From assembly GCF_900105805.1 (NCBI RefSeq), contig NZ_LT629788.1:1674001-1738000 (forward strand): 64,000 nt of DNA, read 5' to 3'. The DNA is from Pseudomonas moraviensis (GTDB lineage Bacteria > Pseudomonadota > Gammaproteobacteria > Pseudomonadales > Pseudomonadaceae). A program made the translations under genes and the position numbers. Below the pieces are notes generated by a model. That model saw only the letters and a program-made list of their open reading frames with translations. It searched no databases and had not been told where the DNA came from. Of the stretch, positions 55,329-63,794 are shown one piece after another (the first letter of the stretch is position 1; each line of letters opens with the position of its first letter).

Positions 55329-55556
55329 CGGTGCTCTGAACGCGGCGCCATCGGGCAGGGACTCAACAGTAGGTCTGTGAGCCGGAGCAGGTGCGGTAGA
55401 TAGTTACCGCACACGCCGGATCAAAAGATGCAGTCGGCTCAGCCAGTGATCGCCGAGCGATCAAAGGGTTGACAGCCGACGGCTCCGGCGGGGTTAATCG
55501 GTGGGCAAATCGACCGTACGCTGTTGTTCCCTCCAATAATCATTCTGGAGCTTCAG

Positions 55557-56585
55557 ATGTCTGCGCTACACGATCAGGGCTCGCCCACGTTATCCCTCGA
55601 AGCACTCACGCAACTGCTTGAAGCGATTTTCCTGCGCCACGGCACTTCCAGCGATGTCGCCCGGGTACTGGCGGCCAACTGTGCCGGCGCCGAGCGCGAT
55701 GGCGCCCATAGTCATGGTGTATTCCGCATGCCCGGCTACGTCTCGACCCTGAAAAGCGGCTGGGTCAATGGCCACGCAGTGCCGCAGGTCGAAGACGTCG
55801 CGCCCGGTTTTGTCCGGGTCGACGCCGGCAATGGTTTTGCCCAGCCCGCGCTGGCCGCTGCGCGAGCATTGCTGGTGGAAAAGGCGCGTCACGCCGGGAT
55901 TGCAGTGTTGGCGATTCGTAACTCGCATCACTTCGCCGCGTTGTGGCCGGATGTCGAGCCGTTCGCCGACGAAGGTCTGGTGGCGCTGAGCGTGGTCAAC
56001 AGCATGACCTGCGTTGTCCCGCATGGTGCCGACCGGCCGCTGTTCGGCACCAATCCGATCGCCTTTGCCGCGCCACGAGCCAATGCCGCCCCGATCGTTT
56101 TCGACCTGGCCACCAGTGCCATCGCCCATGGCGACGTGCAGATCGCTGCGCGCAAAGGCGAAAAACTCCCGGCCGGGATGGGCGTCGACAGCTTGGGTCA
56201 GCCCACCCAGGATCCCCGGGCGATTCTCGAAGGCGGTGCATTGCTGCCGTTTGGCGGGCACAAGGGTTCGGCGCTGTCGATGATGGTCGAGTTGCTGGCA
56301 GCGGCGTTGACCGGTGGCAATTTTTCCTTCGAGTTCGACTGGTCCAACCATCCCGGCGCAAAGACTCCGTGGACGGGGCAGTTATTGATTGTGATTGATC
56401 CGAGCAAAGCCGCGGGGCAGAGTTTTGCCCAGCGCAGCGAGGAACTGGTGCGACAGATGCACGGGGTCGGGCTCAAGCGGCTGCCGGGGGATCGGCGGCA
56501 TTGGCAGCGCAGTCGGTCGATGCTGGAAGGGATTACCCTGGATGAGCAGACATTGGCGCAGTTGCGGGAATTGGCGGGGGAGTGA
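55557..56585 (+). CDS. dpkA: Delta1-piperideine-2-carboxylate/pyrroline-2-carboxylate reductase
   Basis: 342 residues of the Ldh/malate-ureidoglycolate dehydrogenase family. GTSSDVARVLAANCAGAERDG, SHSHGVFRMPGYV, RNSHHFAALWPDVEPFA, NSMTCVVPHGADRPLFGTNP and GGALLPFGGHKGSALSMMVE match my memory of the P. syringae DpkA structure over most of its length. The enzyme uses NADPH to make L-pipecolate (lysine catabolism) or L-proline from cyclic imines. The ATG at 55557 follows CTGGAG; an earlier in-frame start at 55524 is not needed. A terminator closes it. Confidence 0.92.
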   Translation: MSALHDQGSPTLSLEALTQLLEAIFLRHGTSSDVARVLAANCAGAERDGAHSHGVFRMPGYVSTLKSGWVNGHAVPQVEDVAPGFVRVDAGNGFAQPALAAARALLVEKARHAGIAVLAIRNSHHFAALWPDVEPFADEGLVALSVVNSMTCVVPHGADRPLFGTNPIAFAAPRANAAPIVFDLATSAIAHGDVQIAARKGEKLPAGMGVDSLGQPTQDPRAILEGGALLPFGGHKGSALSMMVELLAAALTGGNFSFEFDWSNHPGAKTPWTGQLLIVIDPSKAAGQSFAQRSEELVRQMHGVGLKRLPGDRRHWQRSRSMLEGITLDEQTLAQLRELAGE

Positions 56586-56601
56586 ATTTATCCGCAGACA
56601 T

Positions 56602-56632
56602 AAAAAAAGCGAACCGTAAGGTTCGCTTTTTT
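56602..56632. terminator. Bidirectional terminator between dpkA and the DUF883 gene
   Basis: AAAAAAGCGAACC, loop GTAA, then GGTTCGCTTTTTT: a 13-base-pair stem with T-runs on both strands, serving the two convergent genes. Confidence 0.95.
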
Positions 56633-56645
56633 GTGGCGCTTGTAC

Positions 56646-56963
56646 TCAGCGACGACCGAGCAGCAGGCCCACCACCAGGCCGAAACCGGCGGAGATCGCC
56701 ACGGTCTGCCATGGGTGGCCGCCGATGTAGTTTTCGGTAGCTTCAACGGCGGGTTTGGTGCGGTCGCGCACGCTGGATACCGAGTCCAGCGCCTGCTGCA
56801 GTTTCTGGGCGATCTGGGCACGCAGCGTTTCCGCTTCTTCGCCGACCAGTGAAGCGCTGCTCTTGAGCAGTTTGTCCGATTCTTCGATCAGAGCCTGAAG
56901 CTCGCTGAAAGCTTGATCCTTGATTTGCTCTTCGGCAGCTTGCGAGGCGGTTTTACGGGCCAT
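56646..56963 (-). CDS. DUF883 (ElaB/YqjD) family protein
   Basis: 105 residues. A long amphipathic helix (QAFSELQALIEESDKLLKSSASLVG...) precedes a C-terminal membrane anchor (WQTVAISAGFGLVVGLLLGRR), with the family motif YIGGHPWQTV. ElaB and YqjD bind ribosomes and attach them to the inner membrane in stationary phase in E. coli. AAGGAG precedes the ATG at 56963; upstream in-frame starts are rejected. Confidence 0.92.
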   Translation of the reverse strand: MARKTASQAAEEQIKDQAFSELQALIEESDKLLKSSASLVGEEAETLRAQIAQKLQQALDSVSSVRDRTKPAVEATENYIGGHPWQTVAISAGFGLVVGLLLGRR

Positions 56964-57117
56964 TGGGTGACTCCTTGCAGTTGAATGGACAGTGACCAAT
57001 GGAGTGTAGCGGTCGACGAAAAGTTGCATGTCATTCGTACCGAAGGGAAAAACCTGCACCGGAGGTTTCCGCCGAGCGTGTAAGATGTCGCCATTTTACG
57101 CAGCAGGATAAATCCCC

Positions 57118-57372
57118 ATGAGTTTCAATCTGGCCGACAAATCCCTCGCAGAGCGCGCAGCGCTGGAAGATGAGAAATCCCGTCTGTTCGAACTCTGGCA
57201 GAACAATCTGGGCAAAGCCAAGGGCGAAGCCGCGCGTCTGTTTGGCGAGCGCTCCAAGCGCAAGGGCAAATGGGCCGAGTGGGTTCGCGCCGAACTGGAC
57301 GGCATGTCGCCGCCGGAGTTTGCCAACATGGTGCGCAGCGAAGTCAATCGGCTGATGGCGGCGAACAAGTAA
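57118..57372 (+). CDS. Small conserved hypothetical protein
   Basis: 84 residues, highly charged and helical (MSFNLADKSLAERAALEDEKS, then GKWAEWVRAELDGM and FANMVRSEVNRL), no signal peptide. AGCAGGA lies nine bases before the ATG. I do not know its function. It is six bases from the 3' end of the convergent LysR gene. Confidence 0.8.
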   Translation: MSFNLADKSLAERAALEDEKSRLFELWQNNLGKAKGEAARLFGERSKRKGKWAEWVRAELDGMSPPEFANMVRSEVNRLMAANK

Positions 57373-57378
57373 ACCGCG

Positions 57379-58293
57379 TCACGCCTGGCCGAACGTCGCG
57401 GCAATCGCCTCGCGAACCTTCACCAGCACCGGATCGATCTGCGTGCTGGTGCGCCAGCCCAGTTCGATCGGATAGCGCGGCAAGGCCAAGGGGCAGGGCA
57501 GCAATGCCAGCCCGCTCAGTCCCGCGATGCTCGCCGCGGCGTGGGCCGGAATGGTCGCCACCGCCTGACTGCCCTTGAGCAGAAAGGGCAGCGCGGCAAA
57601 ATGCGTGGTCGAGGCGCAGACCCGGCGGCTCAATCCCACGGCCGCCAAGCCTTCATCGGTGATGCCGATAAAGCCACCCGATGACACCAGAATGTGCTCG
57701 CGGGCGACGAACTCCTGCAACTCGATCTGCTGCTGGCCCGGCGCGAGACTGTCGGGATCGACCAGGCACGCGTAGCCACCTTCCGCCAATACCTGACGAC
57801 TGAGCAGACGCTCGGCAAACCCGCCGGCGGTGATTGCCAGGTCAATGCTGCGTTCCATCAACGCACGGGCGACGATCTGGCTGTGGGTCTGGCGAAAGAT
57901 CAGCCGCAGTTTAGGTGCGCGACGAGCGATTTCCTCGATCAAGCGGCGCCCGTAGGCAATTTCAAAATCATCTGACAGACCGATCGCCACCGAGCGCCCG
58001 TCATAGTGGTTGGCCGCCGGATCGAGCATGGCCAGGCTCTGTCGGCATTTGTTCAGCGCATCGCTGATCACCGGTTTCAGCTGGTTGGCCTGCAGGGTTG
58101 GCGCCAGACCGCGCCCGGTGCGCACGAACAACTGATCGCCATAGACCTCGCGCAAGCGGCGCAACGCGGCACTTACCGCCGATTGCGTGACGCCAAGGCG
58201 CAGGGCGGCGCGGCTGGCGCTGGACTCTTCGTGCAGCGCTTCAAAGACTTTCAGCAGGTTGAGGTCGACGTCGGCGATATTCATTTGGCTCAT
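57379..58293 (-). CDS. LysR family transcriptional regulator
   Basis: 304 residues. N-terminal helix-turn-helix: DLNLLKVFEALHEESSASRAALRLGVTQSAVSAALRRL at about 8-46, then the two-lobed effector domain starting around residue 95. A NodD/SyrM-like subclass is suggested by DVDLNLLKVF. It diverges from the nitrilase gene across 84 bases and most likely controls it in response to a nitrile, amide or aromatic inducer; this is inference from arrangement. Confidence 0.9.
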   Translation of the reverse strand: MSQMNIADVDLNLLKVFEALHEESSASRAALRLGVTQSAVSAALRRLREVYGDQLFVRTGRGLAPTLQANQLKPVISDALNKCRQSLAMLDPAANHYDGRSVAIGLSDDFEIAYGRRLIEEIARRAPKLRLIFRQTHSQIVARALMERSIDLAITAGGFAERLLSRQVLAEGGYACLVDPDSLAPGQQQIELQEFVAREHILVSSGGFIGITDEGLAAVGLSRRVCASTTHFAALPFLLKGSQAVATIPAHAAASIAGLSGLALLPCPLALPRYPIELGWRTSTQIDPVLVKVREAIAATFGQA

Positions 58294-58377
58294 ATCATTC
58301 AGCAGCGGACAGGGCTTTATTCATGATCGCGTGACGCTGGAGAATCGGCAACACCTGAACCTGATGGAGTAAACAGC

Positions 58378-59301
58378 ATGCCCAGATCGATTATTGCCGC
58401 GCTGCAGATCGGCGCCTTGCCCGGTGGCAAAGGCGAAACCCTCCAGCAAATCCTTGGCTGGGAGAACGCGATCATCGAATCCGGCGCGGCGCTGGTGGTG
58501 ATGCCCGAAGCCTTGCTCGGGGGCTATCCGAAAGGCGAGGGTTTCGGCACGCAACTGGGCTATCGCTTGCCTGAAGGGCGTGAGGCCTTCGCGCGTTATT
58601 TTGCCAACGCCATCGATGTGCCCGGCGCCGAAACTGAGGCGCTGGCCGGATTGTCGGCGCGCACCGGGGCCAATCTGGTGATCGGTGTCATCGAGCGCGC
58701 CGGCAGCACTCTGTATTGCACGGTGCTGTATTTCGACCCGCAGGCAGGGTTGATCGGCAAGCACCGCAAACTCATGCCCACCGGCACCGAGCGGCTGATC
58801 TGGGGCAAGGGCGATGGCTCGACCTTGCCGGTGTTCGACACCCAGGTCGGCAAGCTCGGCGCGGTGGTGTGCTGGGAAAACATGATGCCGCTGCTGCGCA
58901 CGGCGATGTATGCCAAAGGCGTCGAAGTCTGGTGCGCACCCACCGTGGACGAGCGTGAGATGTGGCAGGTCAGCATGCGCCACATCGCCCACGAAGGCCG
59001 TTGCTTTGTGGTCAGCGCTTGTCAGGTGCAGGCCTCGCCGAATGAGTTGGGCGTGGAGATTGCCAATTGGCCAAGTGACAGGCCGTTGATTGCCGGCGGC
59101 AGCGTTATCGTCGGACCGATGGGTGACGTACTGGCGGGACCGCTGCGTGGCGAGGCGGGGTTGCTTACGGCGGAGATCGACACGGATGAGCTGATCCGTG
59201 CGCGGTATGACTACGACGTGGTGGGCCACTATGCGCGGCCGGATGTGTTTGAGTTGACCGTCGATGAACGTGCGAAGCCGGGGGTGCGGTTCAACACATA
59301 A
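58378..59301 (+). CDS. Nitrilase family carbon-nitrogen hydrolase
   Basis: 307 residues. The catalytic triad is visible: Glu44 (MPEALLGGYPKG), Lys131 (KHRKLMPTGTERL) and Cys165 (VVCWENMMPLLR). The lengths between them and the GGYPKG and GTERL signatures point to the true nitrilase branch rather than amidases, so it should turn a nitrile into its acid and ammonia. Aryl-acetonitrile enzymes in Pseudomonas look like this, but the substrate is not settled. The promoter region is shared with the LysR gene; a REP follows. Confidence 0.93.
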   Translation: MPRSIIAALQIGALPGGKGETLQQILGWENAIIESGAALVVMPEALLGGYPKGEGFGTQLGYRLPEGREAFARYFANAIDVPGAETEALAGLSARTGANLVIGVIERAGSTLYCTVLYFDPQAGLIGKHRKLMPTGTERLIWGKGDGSTLPVFDTQVGKLGAVVCWENMMPLLRTAMYAKGVEVWCAPTVDEREMWQVSMRHIAHEGRCFVVSACQVQASPNELGVEIANWPSDRPLIAGGSVIVGPMGDVLAGPLRGEAGLLTAEIDTDELIRARYDYDVVGHYARPDVFELTVDERAKPGVRFNT

Positions 59302-59323
59302 CCCCGGACTGGCAAAAATCCCT

Positions 59324-59412
59324 TGTAGGAGTGAGCCTGCTCGCGATAGCGGTCTGTCAGATATATATGCATTGCCTCACACACCTCTATCGCGAGCAGG
59401 CTCACTCCTACA
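59324..59412. repeat. REP palindrome, CTCGCGA class
   Basis: TGTAGGAGTGAGCCTGCTCG and complement across about 45 bases, between the convergent nitrilase and LEA-type genes. Confidence 0.9.
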
Positions 59413-59433
59413 TGGGGGCTGTGTAGCGGCTAA

Positions 59434-59907
59434 CTACCAGGTCGCAGCACTCGCCTTGGGCAAACTCAACTTGCCGCTGTCGGTAAAGCGCATCGTGCCA
59501 AACACCCCGCCGGCCAGTTTGCCGCGCAGCACGTAGGGCAAGTTATCGAGGCTTTGCGTCTGGCTCAGGCCGAGGGTCTGGCGCAGGAACGAGAACGCCG
59601 AGACGCTGACCGGCACCGTGACAATCGCTTCAGAGAAACGCGGGATCGAACCGCTCTGATCGCTCACACCGGAAGCCAACGAATGACCATTGACCTCCAG
59701 ATCCAGGGCGATGCCGTTGTAGTCGATCGCCGTCTCATTGGGATTTTGCACCCGCAGCTTGATGGCAAAGCGCACTTCCAGTTCCTGGCTCGGCAACGGT
59801 TCGAGGCCGACCACGTTGATGTTCACCGGATCGCGGTGAGGAAACAGCGCGCAGGCACTGAGCGACAGCAGCAGGAGCGACAGGATGACGGCGTGGACGC
59901 GGCGCAT
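59434..59907 (-). CDS. LEA type 2 family lipoprotein
   Basis: 157 residues. A lipoprotein signal (LLLLSLSACALFPH, Cys near residue 19) is followed by a LEA-14/WHy domain: VNINVVGLEPLPSQELEVRFAIKLRVQNPNE, then IALDLEVNGHSLASGVSD and IVTVPVSVSAF. WHy domains are linked to desiccation and freezing tolerance in plants and bacteria, where they protect proteins. It is preceded on the minus strand by the purine permease gene, with a terminator between them. Confidence 0.88.
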   Translation of the reverse strand: MRRVHAVILSLLLLSLSACALFPHRDPVNINVVGLEPLPSQELEVRFAIKLRVQNPNETAIDYNGIALDLEVNGHSLASGVSDQSGSIPRFSEAIVTVPVSVSAFSFLRQTLGLSQTQSLDNLPYVLRGKLAGGVFGTMRFTDSGKLSLPKASAATW

Positions 59908-59921
59908 AAAAATCTCTCGAC

Positions 59922-59959
59922 AAAAAAGGGCTGAACCGTTGCCGGTGCAGCCCTTTTTT
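59922..59959. terminator. Terminator downstream of the purine permease gene
   Basis: AAAAAAGGGCTG pairs with CAGCCCTTTTTT, with an inner ACCG/CGGT pair. On the minus strand it follows the permease and precedes the lipoprotein gene. Confidence 0.92.
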
Positions 59960-59972
59960 TCAAGGCTCGACG

Positions 59973-61439
59973 TCAGCGGTTCAATTGTGCGACAGCCGCC
60001 GGTTGACCGGGTTCAGCTTTGGCGGCGACGTCGGGGTTTTCCATGACCTGCAGAATCGATGCTTCCGGATCGAAATCGTCCTCTTCCAGCTCAATGAATT
60101 CTTCCGGCAGAAAGATGTTCAGCACGATAGCGCACAAGGCGCCGACGGTGATCGGCGATTCGAAGATGTTGCGCAGCGCTTGCGGCAGCTCGCGCAGCAC
60201 TTCCGGTACGGCGGCGATGCCAAGGCCCATGCCCAGCGAAATCGCCACAATCAACATGTTGCGTCGATGCAGGCCGGCCTCGGCGAGGATCTTGATCCCG
60301 GCCACGGCGACGGTGCCGAACATCACCAGCTCAGCGCCGCCGAGTACCGGTTTTGGCATCAGTTGCAGCACCGCGCCGATCATCGGGAACAAACCGAGCA
60401 ACACCAGCAGGCCGGCGATGAAAAACGCCACGTACCGGCTGGCCACGCCGGTCAACTGGATCACGCCGTTGTTCTGCGCGAAGGTCACCATCGGCATGCT
60501 GTTGAACACCGCCGCCATGGCCGAGTTGAGACCGTCAGCGAGCAGGCCGGATTTGATCCGGCGGATGTACAACGGGCCTTTGACCGGTTGCCGCGAGATC
60601 ATCGAGTTGGCGGTCAGGTCGCCGGCCGCCTCCAGCGGAGATACCAGGAAAATCACCGCCACCGGCACGAACGCTACCCAATCGAAGTTGAAACCGTACT
60701 TGAACGGCACCGGTACGCTGACCAGCGGCACTTCGGGCATCGCAGCGAAATCCACCGTGCCCATCAGCCAGGCCACGACGTAGCCAAGGGTCAGGCCGAT
60801 GACGATCGCGCCCAGGCGCAGAAAGGGCACGTCGACGCGGTTCAGGACGACGATAGTGCCGATCACCAACGCTGCGAGAAAGATATGGCTGGCCGCGCCC
60901 AGATCCGGCGCGCCGAAACCGCCGGCGATATCAGTCATTGCCACTTTGATCAGCGACAGGCCCATCAGGGTGATGATCGTGCCGGTCACCACCGGAGTGA
61001 TCAGCATGCGCAGCTTGCCGATGAACTGGCTGAGTACCACTTCGATGAACGCGGCGAAAAAGCACACACCGAAGATCGTCGACAGGATTTCATCAGTGCC
61101 GCCGCCGCGCGCCTTGACCATGAAACCGGCGCTGAGAATCACACTGATAAAGGAAAAACTGGTGCCTTGCAGACACAGCAGACCCGAACCGACCGGGCCG
61201 AAACGCTTGGCCTGAACGAAAGTGCCGAGCCCGGAAACGAACAGCGCCATGCTGATGAGGTAAGGGATTTCACTGTGCAGACCGAGGGCGCCGCCCATGA
61301 TCAGGGTCGGGGTGATGATGCCGACGAAGCTCGCCAGTACGTGTTGCAGCGCGGCGAACACGGTGGCGGTCAGGTGCGGACGGTCGTTTAGGCCGTAGAT
61401 CAGGTCGTTGTTGCGCGGGGCTTTATCGGAGGCGGTCAT
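59973..61439 (-). CDS. NCS2 family purine (uric acid/xanthine) permease
   Basis: 488 residues with about 12-14 membrane segments. NCS2 signatures are present: VGSGLLCLQGTSFSF, VSPLEAAGDLTANS in helix 8 (conserved Glu) and FAQNNGVIQLTGVASRYVAFF in helix 10 (conserved Gln and Gly-rich region). This is the uracil-xanthine permease type; the sequence fits uric acid or xanthine proton symport better than pyrimidines. The ATG at 61439 has no strong binding site; an upstream frame to 61523 adds a doubtful leader. A REP lies upstream. Confidence 0.92.
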   Translation of the reverse strand: MTASDKAPRNNDLIYGLNDRPHLTATVFAALQHVLASFVGIITPTLIMGGALGLHSEIPYLISMALFVSGLGTFVQAKRFGPVGSGLLCLQGTSFSFISVILSAGFMVKARGGGTDEILSTIFGVCFFAAFIEVVLSQFIGKLRMLITPVVTGTIITLMGLSLIKVAMTDIAGGFGAPDLGAASHIFLAALVIGTIVVLNRVDVPFLRLGAIVIGLTLGYVVAWLMGTVDFAAMPEVPLVSVPVPFKYGFNFDWVAFVPVAVIFLVSPLEAAGDLTANSMISRQPVKGPLYIRRIKSGLLADGLNSAMAAVFNSMPMVTFAQNNGVIQLTGVASRYVAFFIAGLLVLLGLFPMIGAVLQLMPKPVLGGAELVMFGTVAVAGIKILAEAGLHRRNMLIVAISLGMGLGIAAVPEVLRELPQALRNIFESPITVGALCAIVLNIFLPEEFIELEEDDFDPEASILQVMENPDVAAKAEPGQPAAVAQLNR

Positions 61440-61554
61440 GGTCAGGTGCGCGCCGCGAGGCGGGGCCGGGTCAGAAAATGGGTGCGCAGAATGCCGCAAG
61501 CGGACGGCGAGGGCAACGAGCAATAACTGCCTGAAAGGTCAGGTTTTACTGCTC

Positions 61555-61644
61555 TGTGGGAGCGAGCCTGCTCGCGAAAGCGGTCTATCAGTGAATATTT
61601 GTATCGGCTGACACGACGCCTTCGCGAGCAGGCTCGCTCCCACA
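61555..61644. repeat. REP palindrome, CTCGCGA class
   Basis: TGTGGGAGCGAGCCTGCTCG and complement across about 50 bases, between divergent permease and ZapE-like genes. Confidence 0.9.
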
Positions 61645-61704
61645 TGCGGATCATTCACGTGCCTCGACCAGCAATGGAAAACCGCCCATGGCATACTCCC
61701 GCGC

Positions 61705-62823
61705 ATGACTTTCGACTCCCCCCTCAGTGCTTGGCAAAACGCCGTTGACCACAAGGGTTTCATCCAGGATGAAGCCCAGGAACACGCGGTCTGGGCCTTG
61801 CAGAAATGCCACGAAGCCTTGCACGCCGGTGCCCGTTCGGTCAGTGGCGTGTACCTGTGGGGGCCGGTCGGGCGCGGCAAGACCTGGCTGATGGATCAGT
61901 TCTATCAGACCCTGCGCGTGCCGGCCCGGCGTCAGCACTTTCATCACTTCATGGGCTGGGTGCATCAGCGGTCGTTTCAACTGAGCGGCATCGCCGATCC
62001 GCTGCGCGCGCTGGCCAAAGAACTGGCTGGCGAAGTGCGCGTGCTGTGTTTCGATGAACTGTTCGTCAATGACATCGGCGACGCGATCATTCTCGGGCGT
62101 TTGTTCCAGGTGATGTTCGACGAAGGCGTGGTGATCGTTTGTACGTCCAATCTGCCGCCGGATGATCTGTACGCCGACGGCTTCAACCGCGATCGCTTCA
62201 CCCCGGCGATTACGGCGATCAAAGCGCATATGCAGGTGGTGGCGGTGAATGGCGCCGAGGATCATCGCCTGCATCCGGGGGCGATCGAACAGCGCTATTT
62301 TGTCAGCGCAACCGATTCGCCGAGTGCGCTGGATGGCGTGTTCAAATCACTGGTTTCCAGTGAAATCTGCAGTGATGAGCCTGTCGCCGTGGGTCATCGC
62401 ATGCTGAACGTGGTGCAGGCCAGCGAATCCGTGCTGTGGTGCCGTTACCGTGATCTGTGCGAACAACCTTTCGCCGCCATGGACTTCATCGCGCTGTGTG
62501 ATCGCTACCGGGCTATTCTGTTGAGCGAAGTGCCGAATCTGAGCGCGCAGAAACGTGAGGGGCGCATCGCGCGCGGCACCGAAGATGGCGCGCAACGTGT
62601 GGTGGCCGGCGACCGCGAGCTGCCACAGTTGTCGGTGCATGACGACGGCGTGCGGCGTTTTATCGCGCTGGTCGACGAATGCTACGACCGCAAAGTGCCG
62701 CTGTACGTCGAGGCCAGCGTGCCGATGGACGCGCTGTACACCGAGGGCTATCTGGAATTCCCGTTCCGTCGCACCCTCAGCCGCTTGCAGGAGATGCAGT
62801 TGCAGCGTTACGCCGAAGCTTGA
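61705..62823 (+). CDS. zapE: ZapE/AFG1 family ATPase
   Basis: 372 residues. Walker A GPVGRGKTW at 53-61, Walker B VLCFDELFVNDIGDA, sensor VVIVCTSNLPPDDLY and C-terminal EFPFRRTLSRLQEM, all standard for ZapE, which binds FtsZ and loosens Z-rings in E. coli under stress. The usual Pseudomonas zapE is next to ribosomal protein genes (rplM-rpsI); here it is beside a DinB-family gene, so this is probably a second paralogue and the symbol should be read as family level. Confidence 0.9.
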   Translation: MTFDSPLSAWQNAVDHKGFIQDEAQEHAVWALQKCHEALHAGARSVSGVYLWGPVGRGKTWLMDQFYQTLRVPARRQHFHHFMGWVHQRSFQLSGIADPLRALAKELAGEVRVLCFDELFVNDIGDAIILGRLFQVMFDEGVVIVCTSNLPPDDLYADGFNRDRFTPAITAIKAHMQVVAVNGAEDHRLHPGAIEQRYFVSATDSPSALDGVFKSLVSSEICSDEPVAVGHRMLNVVQASESVLWCRYRDLCEQPFAAMDFIALCDRYRAILLSEVPNLSAQKREGRIARGTEDGAQRVVAGDRELPQLSVHDDGVRRFIALVDECYDRKVPLYVEASVPMDALYTEGYLEFPFRRTLSRLQEMQLQRYAEA

Positions 62824-62838
62824 AAGGAGGGCGCCGAC

Positions 62839-63420
62839 ATGAGCCAACCGCTGTCCCATCATTTGCTGACCATGGCCTATCAGAATGCCTGGGCCAATCA
62901 TCGCCTGGCCAAGGCCTGGAGCCAGCTCGACGCGGCGGACCTGGCTGCGCCAAGAGTGAGTTTCTTTCCCGGCATCCGCCTGACCCTCAACCACATCCTC
63001 ACTTGCGACTGGTTCTACGTCGACGCGCTCGAACGGGAATTGCGCGGTGACGAGCCGCACCCTGACTGCTATGTGTTCTTCAATGCGGACGAGCCGTTTA
63101 CCGACGCCGCCGCGCTGCGTGAAGAACAGGCACATGTCGACCGTCGTCTGATCGCATATTGCGAACAACTGCGCGATGCCGATCTGCCGCGAATCGTCAC
63201 CATCGCCCGCGAAACACCGCAACACGACAGCCGCTTGCGCATGCTTTCGCACCTGTTCGAACACCAGATCCACCATCGCGGCCAGGTGCATGCGATGCTC
63301 AGCGGCACGACGGTCAAGCCACCGCAGCTGGATGAGTTTTTCTGCGCCGGCGAGCGTGCACTGCGTGCCGAAGACTTCGCTGAACTGGGCTGGACTGAAG
63401 AGTTGATCTGGGGCCACTGA
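62839..63420 (+). CDS. DinB family putative metal-dependent protein
   Basis: 193 residues. A four-helix bundle with spaced His: MAYQNAWANHRLAKAW, LNHILTCDWFYVDAL (first His) and MLSHLFEHQIHHRGQVHAML (HQxHHRGQ motif). This is the DinB/DUF664 superfamily of metal-binding proteins, some of which are thiol-dependent transferases. It starts 15 bases after the ZapE-like gene with GGAGG close by, so the two form one unit. The specific reaction is unknown. Confidence 0.88.
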   Translation: MSQPLSHHLLTMAYQNAWANHRLAKAWSQLDAADLAAPRVSFFPGIRLTLNHILTCDWFYVDALERELRGDEPHPDCYVFFNADEPFTDAAALREEQAHVDRRLIAYCEQLRDADLPRIVTIARETPQHDSRLRMLSHLFEHQIHHRGQVHAMLSGTTVKPPQLDEFFCAGERALRAEDFAELGWTEELIWGH

Positions 63421-63424
63421 CCGC

Positions 63425-63465
63425 AAAAGATCGCAGCCTCGTTGCACTCGTCAGCTCCTACAAAT
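63425..63465. repeat. Partial REP, GCTGCCGAAGG-related class
   Basis: AAAAGATCGCAGCC and a degenerate CTCCTACA end resemble half of the element at 5933-6010. A single arm only. Confidence 0.5.
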
Positions 63466-63510
63466 AACCCTGTGCAGGTTCTGGATAAAGGCTTTGCAAG
63501 CCTGAAAAGC

Positions 63511-63658
63511 CCCTCACCCTAACCCTCTCCCAGAGGGAGAGGGGACTGACTGAGTCGAATTTACGAAATACGCCGACCTGAACCATTGGGGTTGAATTCA
63601 GGATTTGAATTGCACGCGAATCAGCTCCCTCTCCCTCGGGAGAGGGCTGGGGTGAGGG
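63511..63658. repeat. Intergenic inverted-repeat element (MITE-like), copy 2
   Basis: 148 bases with the same outer arms (CCCTCACCCTAACCCTCTCC on the left) and the same internal GGGGACTGA and GAAATACGCCGA as 3210-3387, but about 30 bases shorter. Copies 60 kb apart with divergent centres and conserved ends are what a non-autonomous element leaves behind. Confidence 0.8.
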
Positions 63659-63711
63659 GCGAATTCACCGCTGATCACGAGCCGGACACATATCCGCCCT
63701 ACCATAAAAAA

Positions 63712-63733
63712 AGGCGCCCCAGGCAGGGCGCCT
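63712..63733 (-). terminator. Intrinsic terminator of the last gene
   Basis: On the minus strand AGGCGCCC, a short loop and GGGCGCCT are followed by a run of seven T, just beyond the stop of the exported protein gene. Confidence 0.88.
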
Positions 63734-63794
63734 CAACTGTCATCTCCCGGGCCAGAGCGGAGCCACGGAAGGTCCATCGGTTGCTCGGTAAAAC

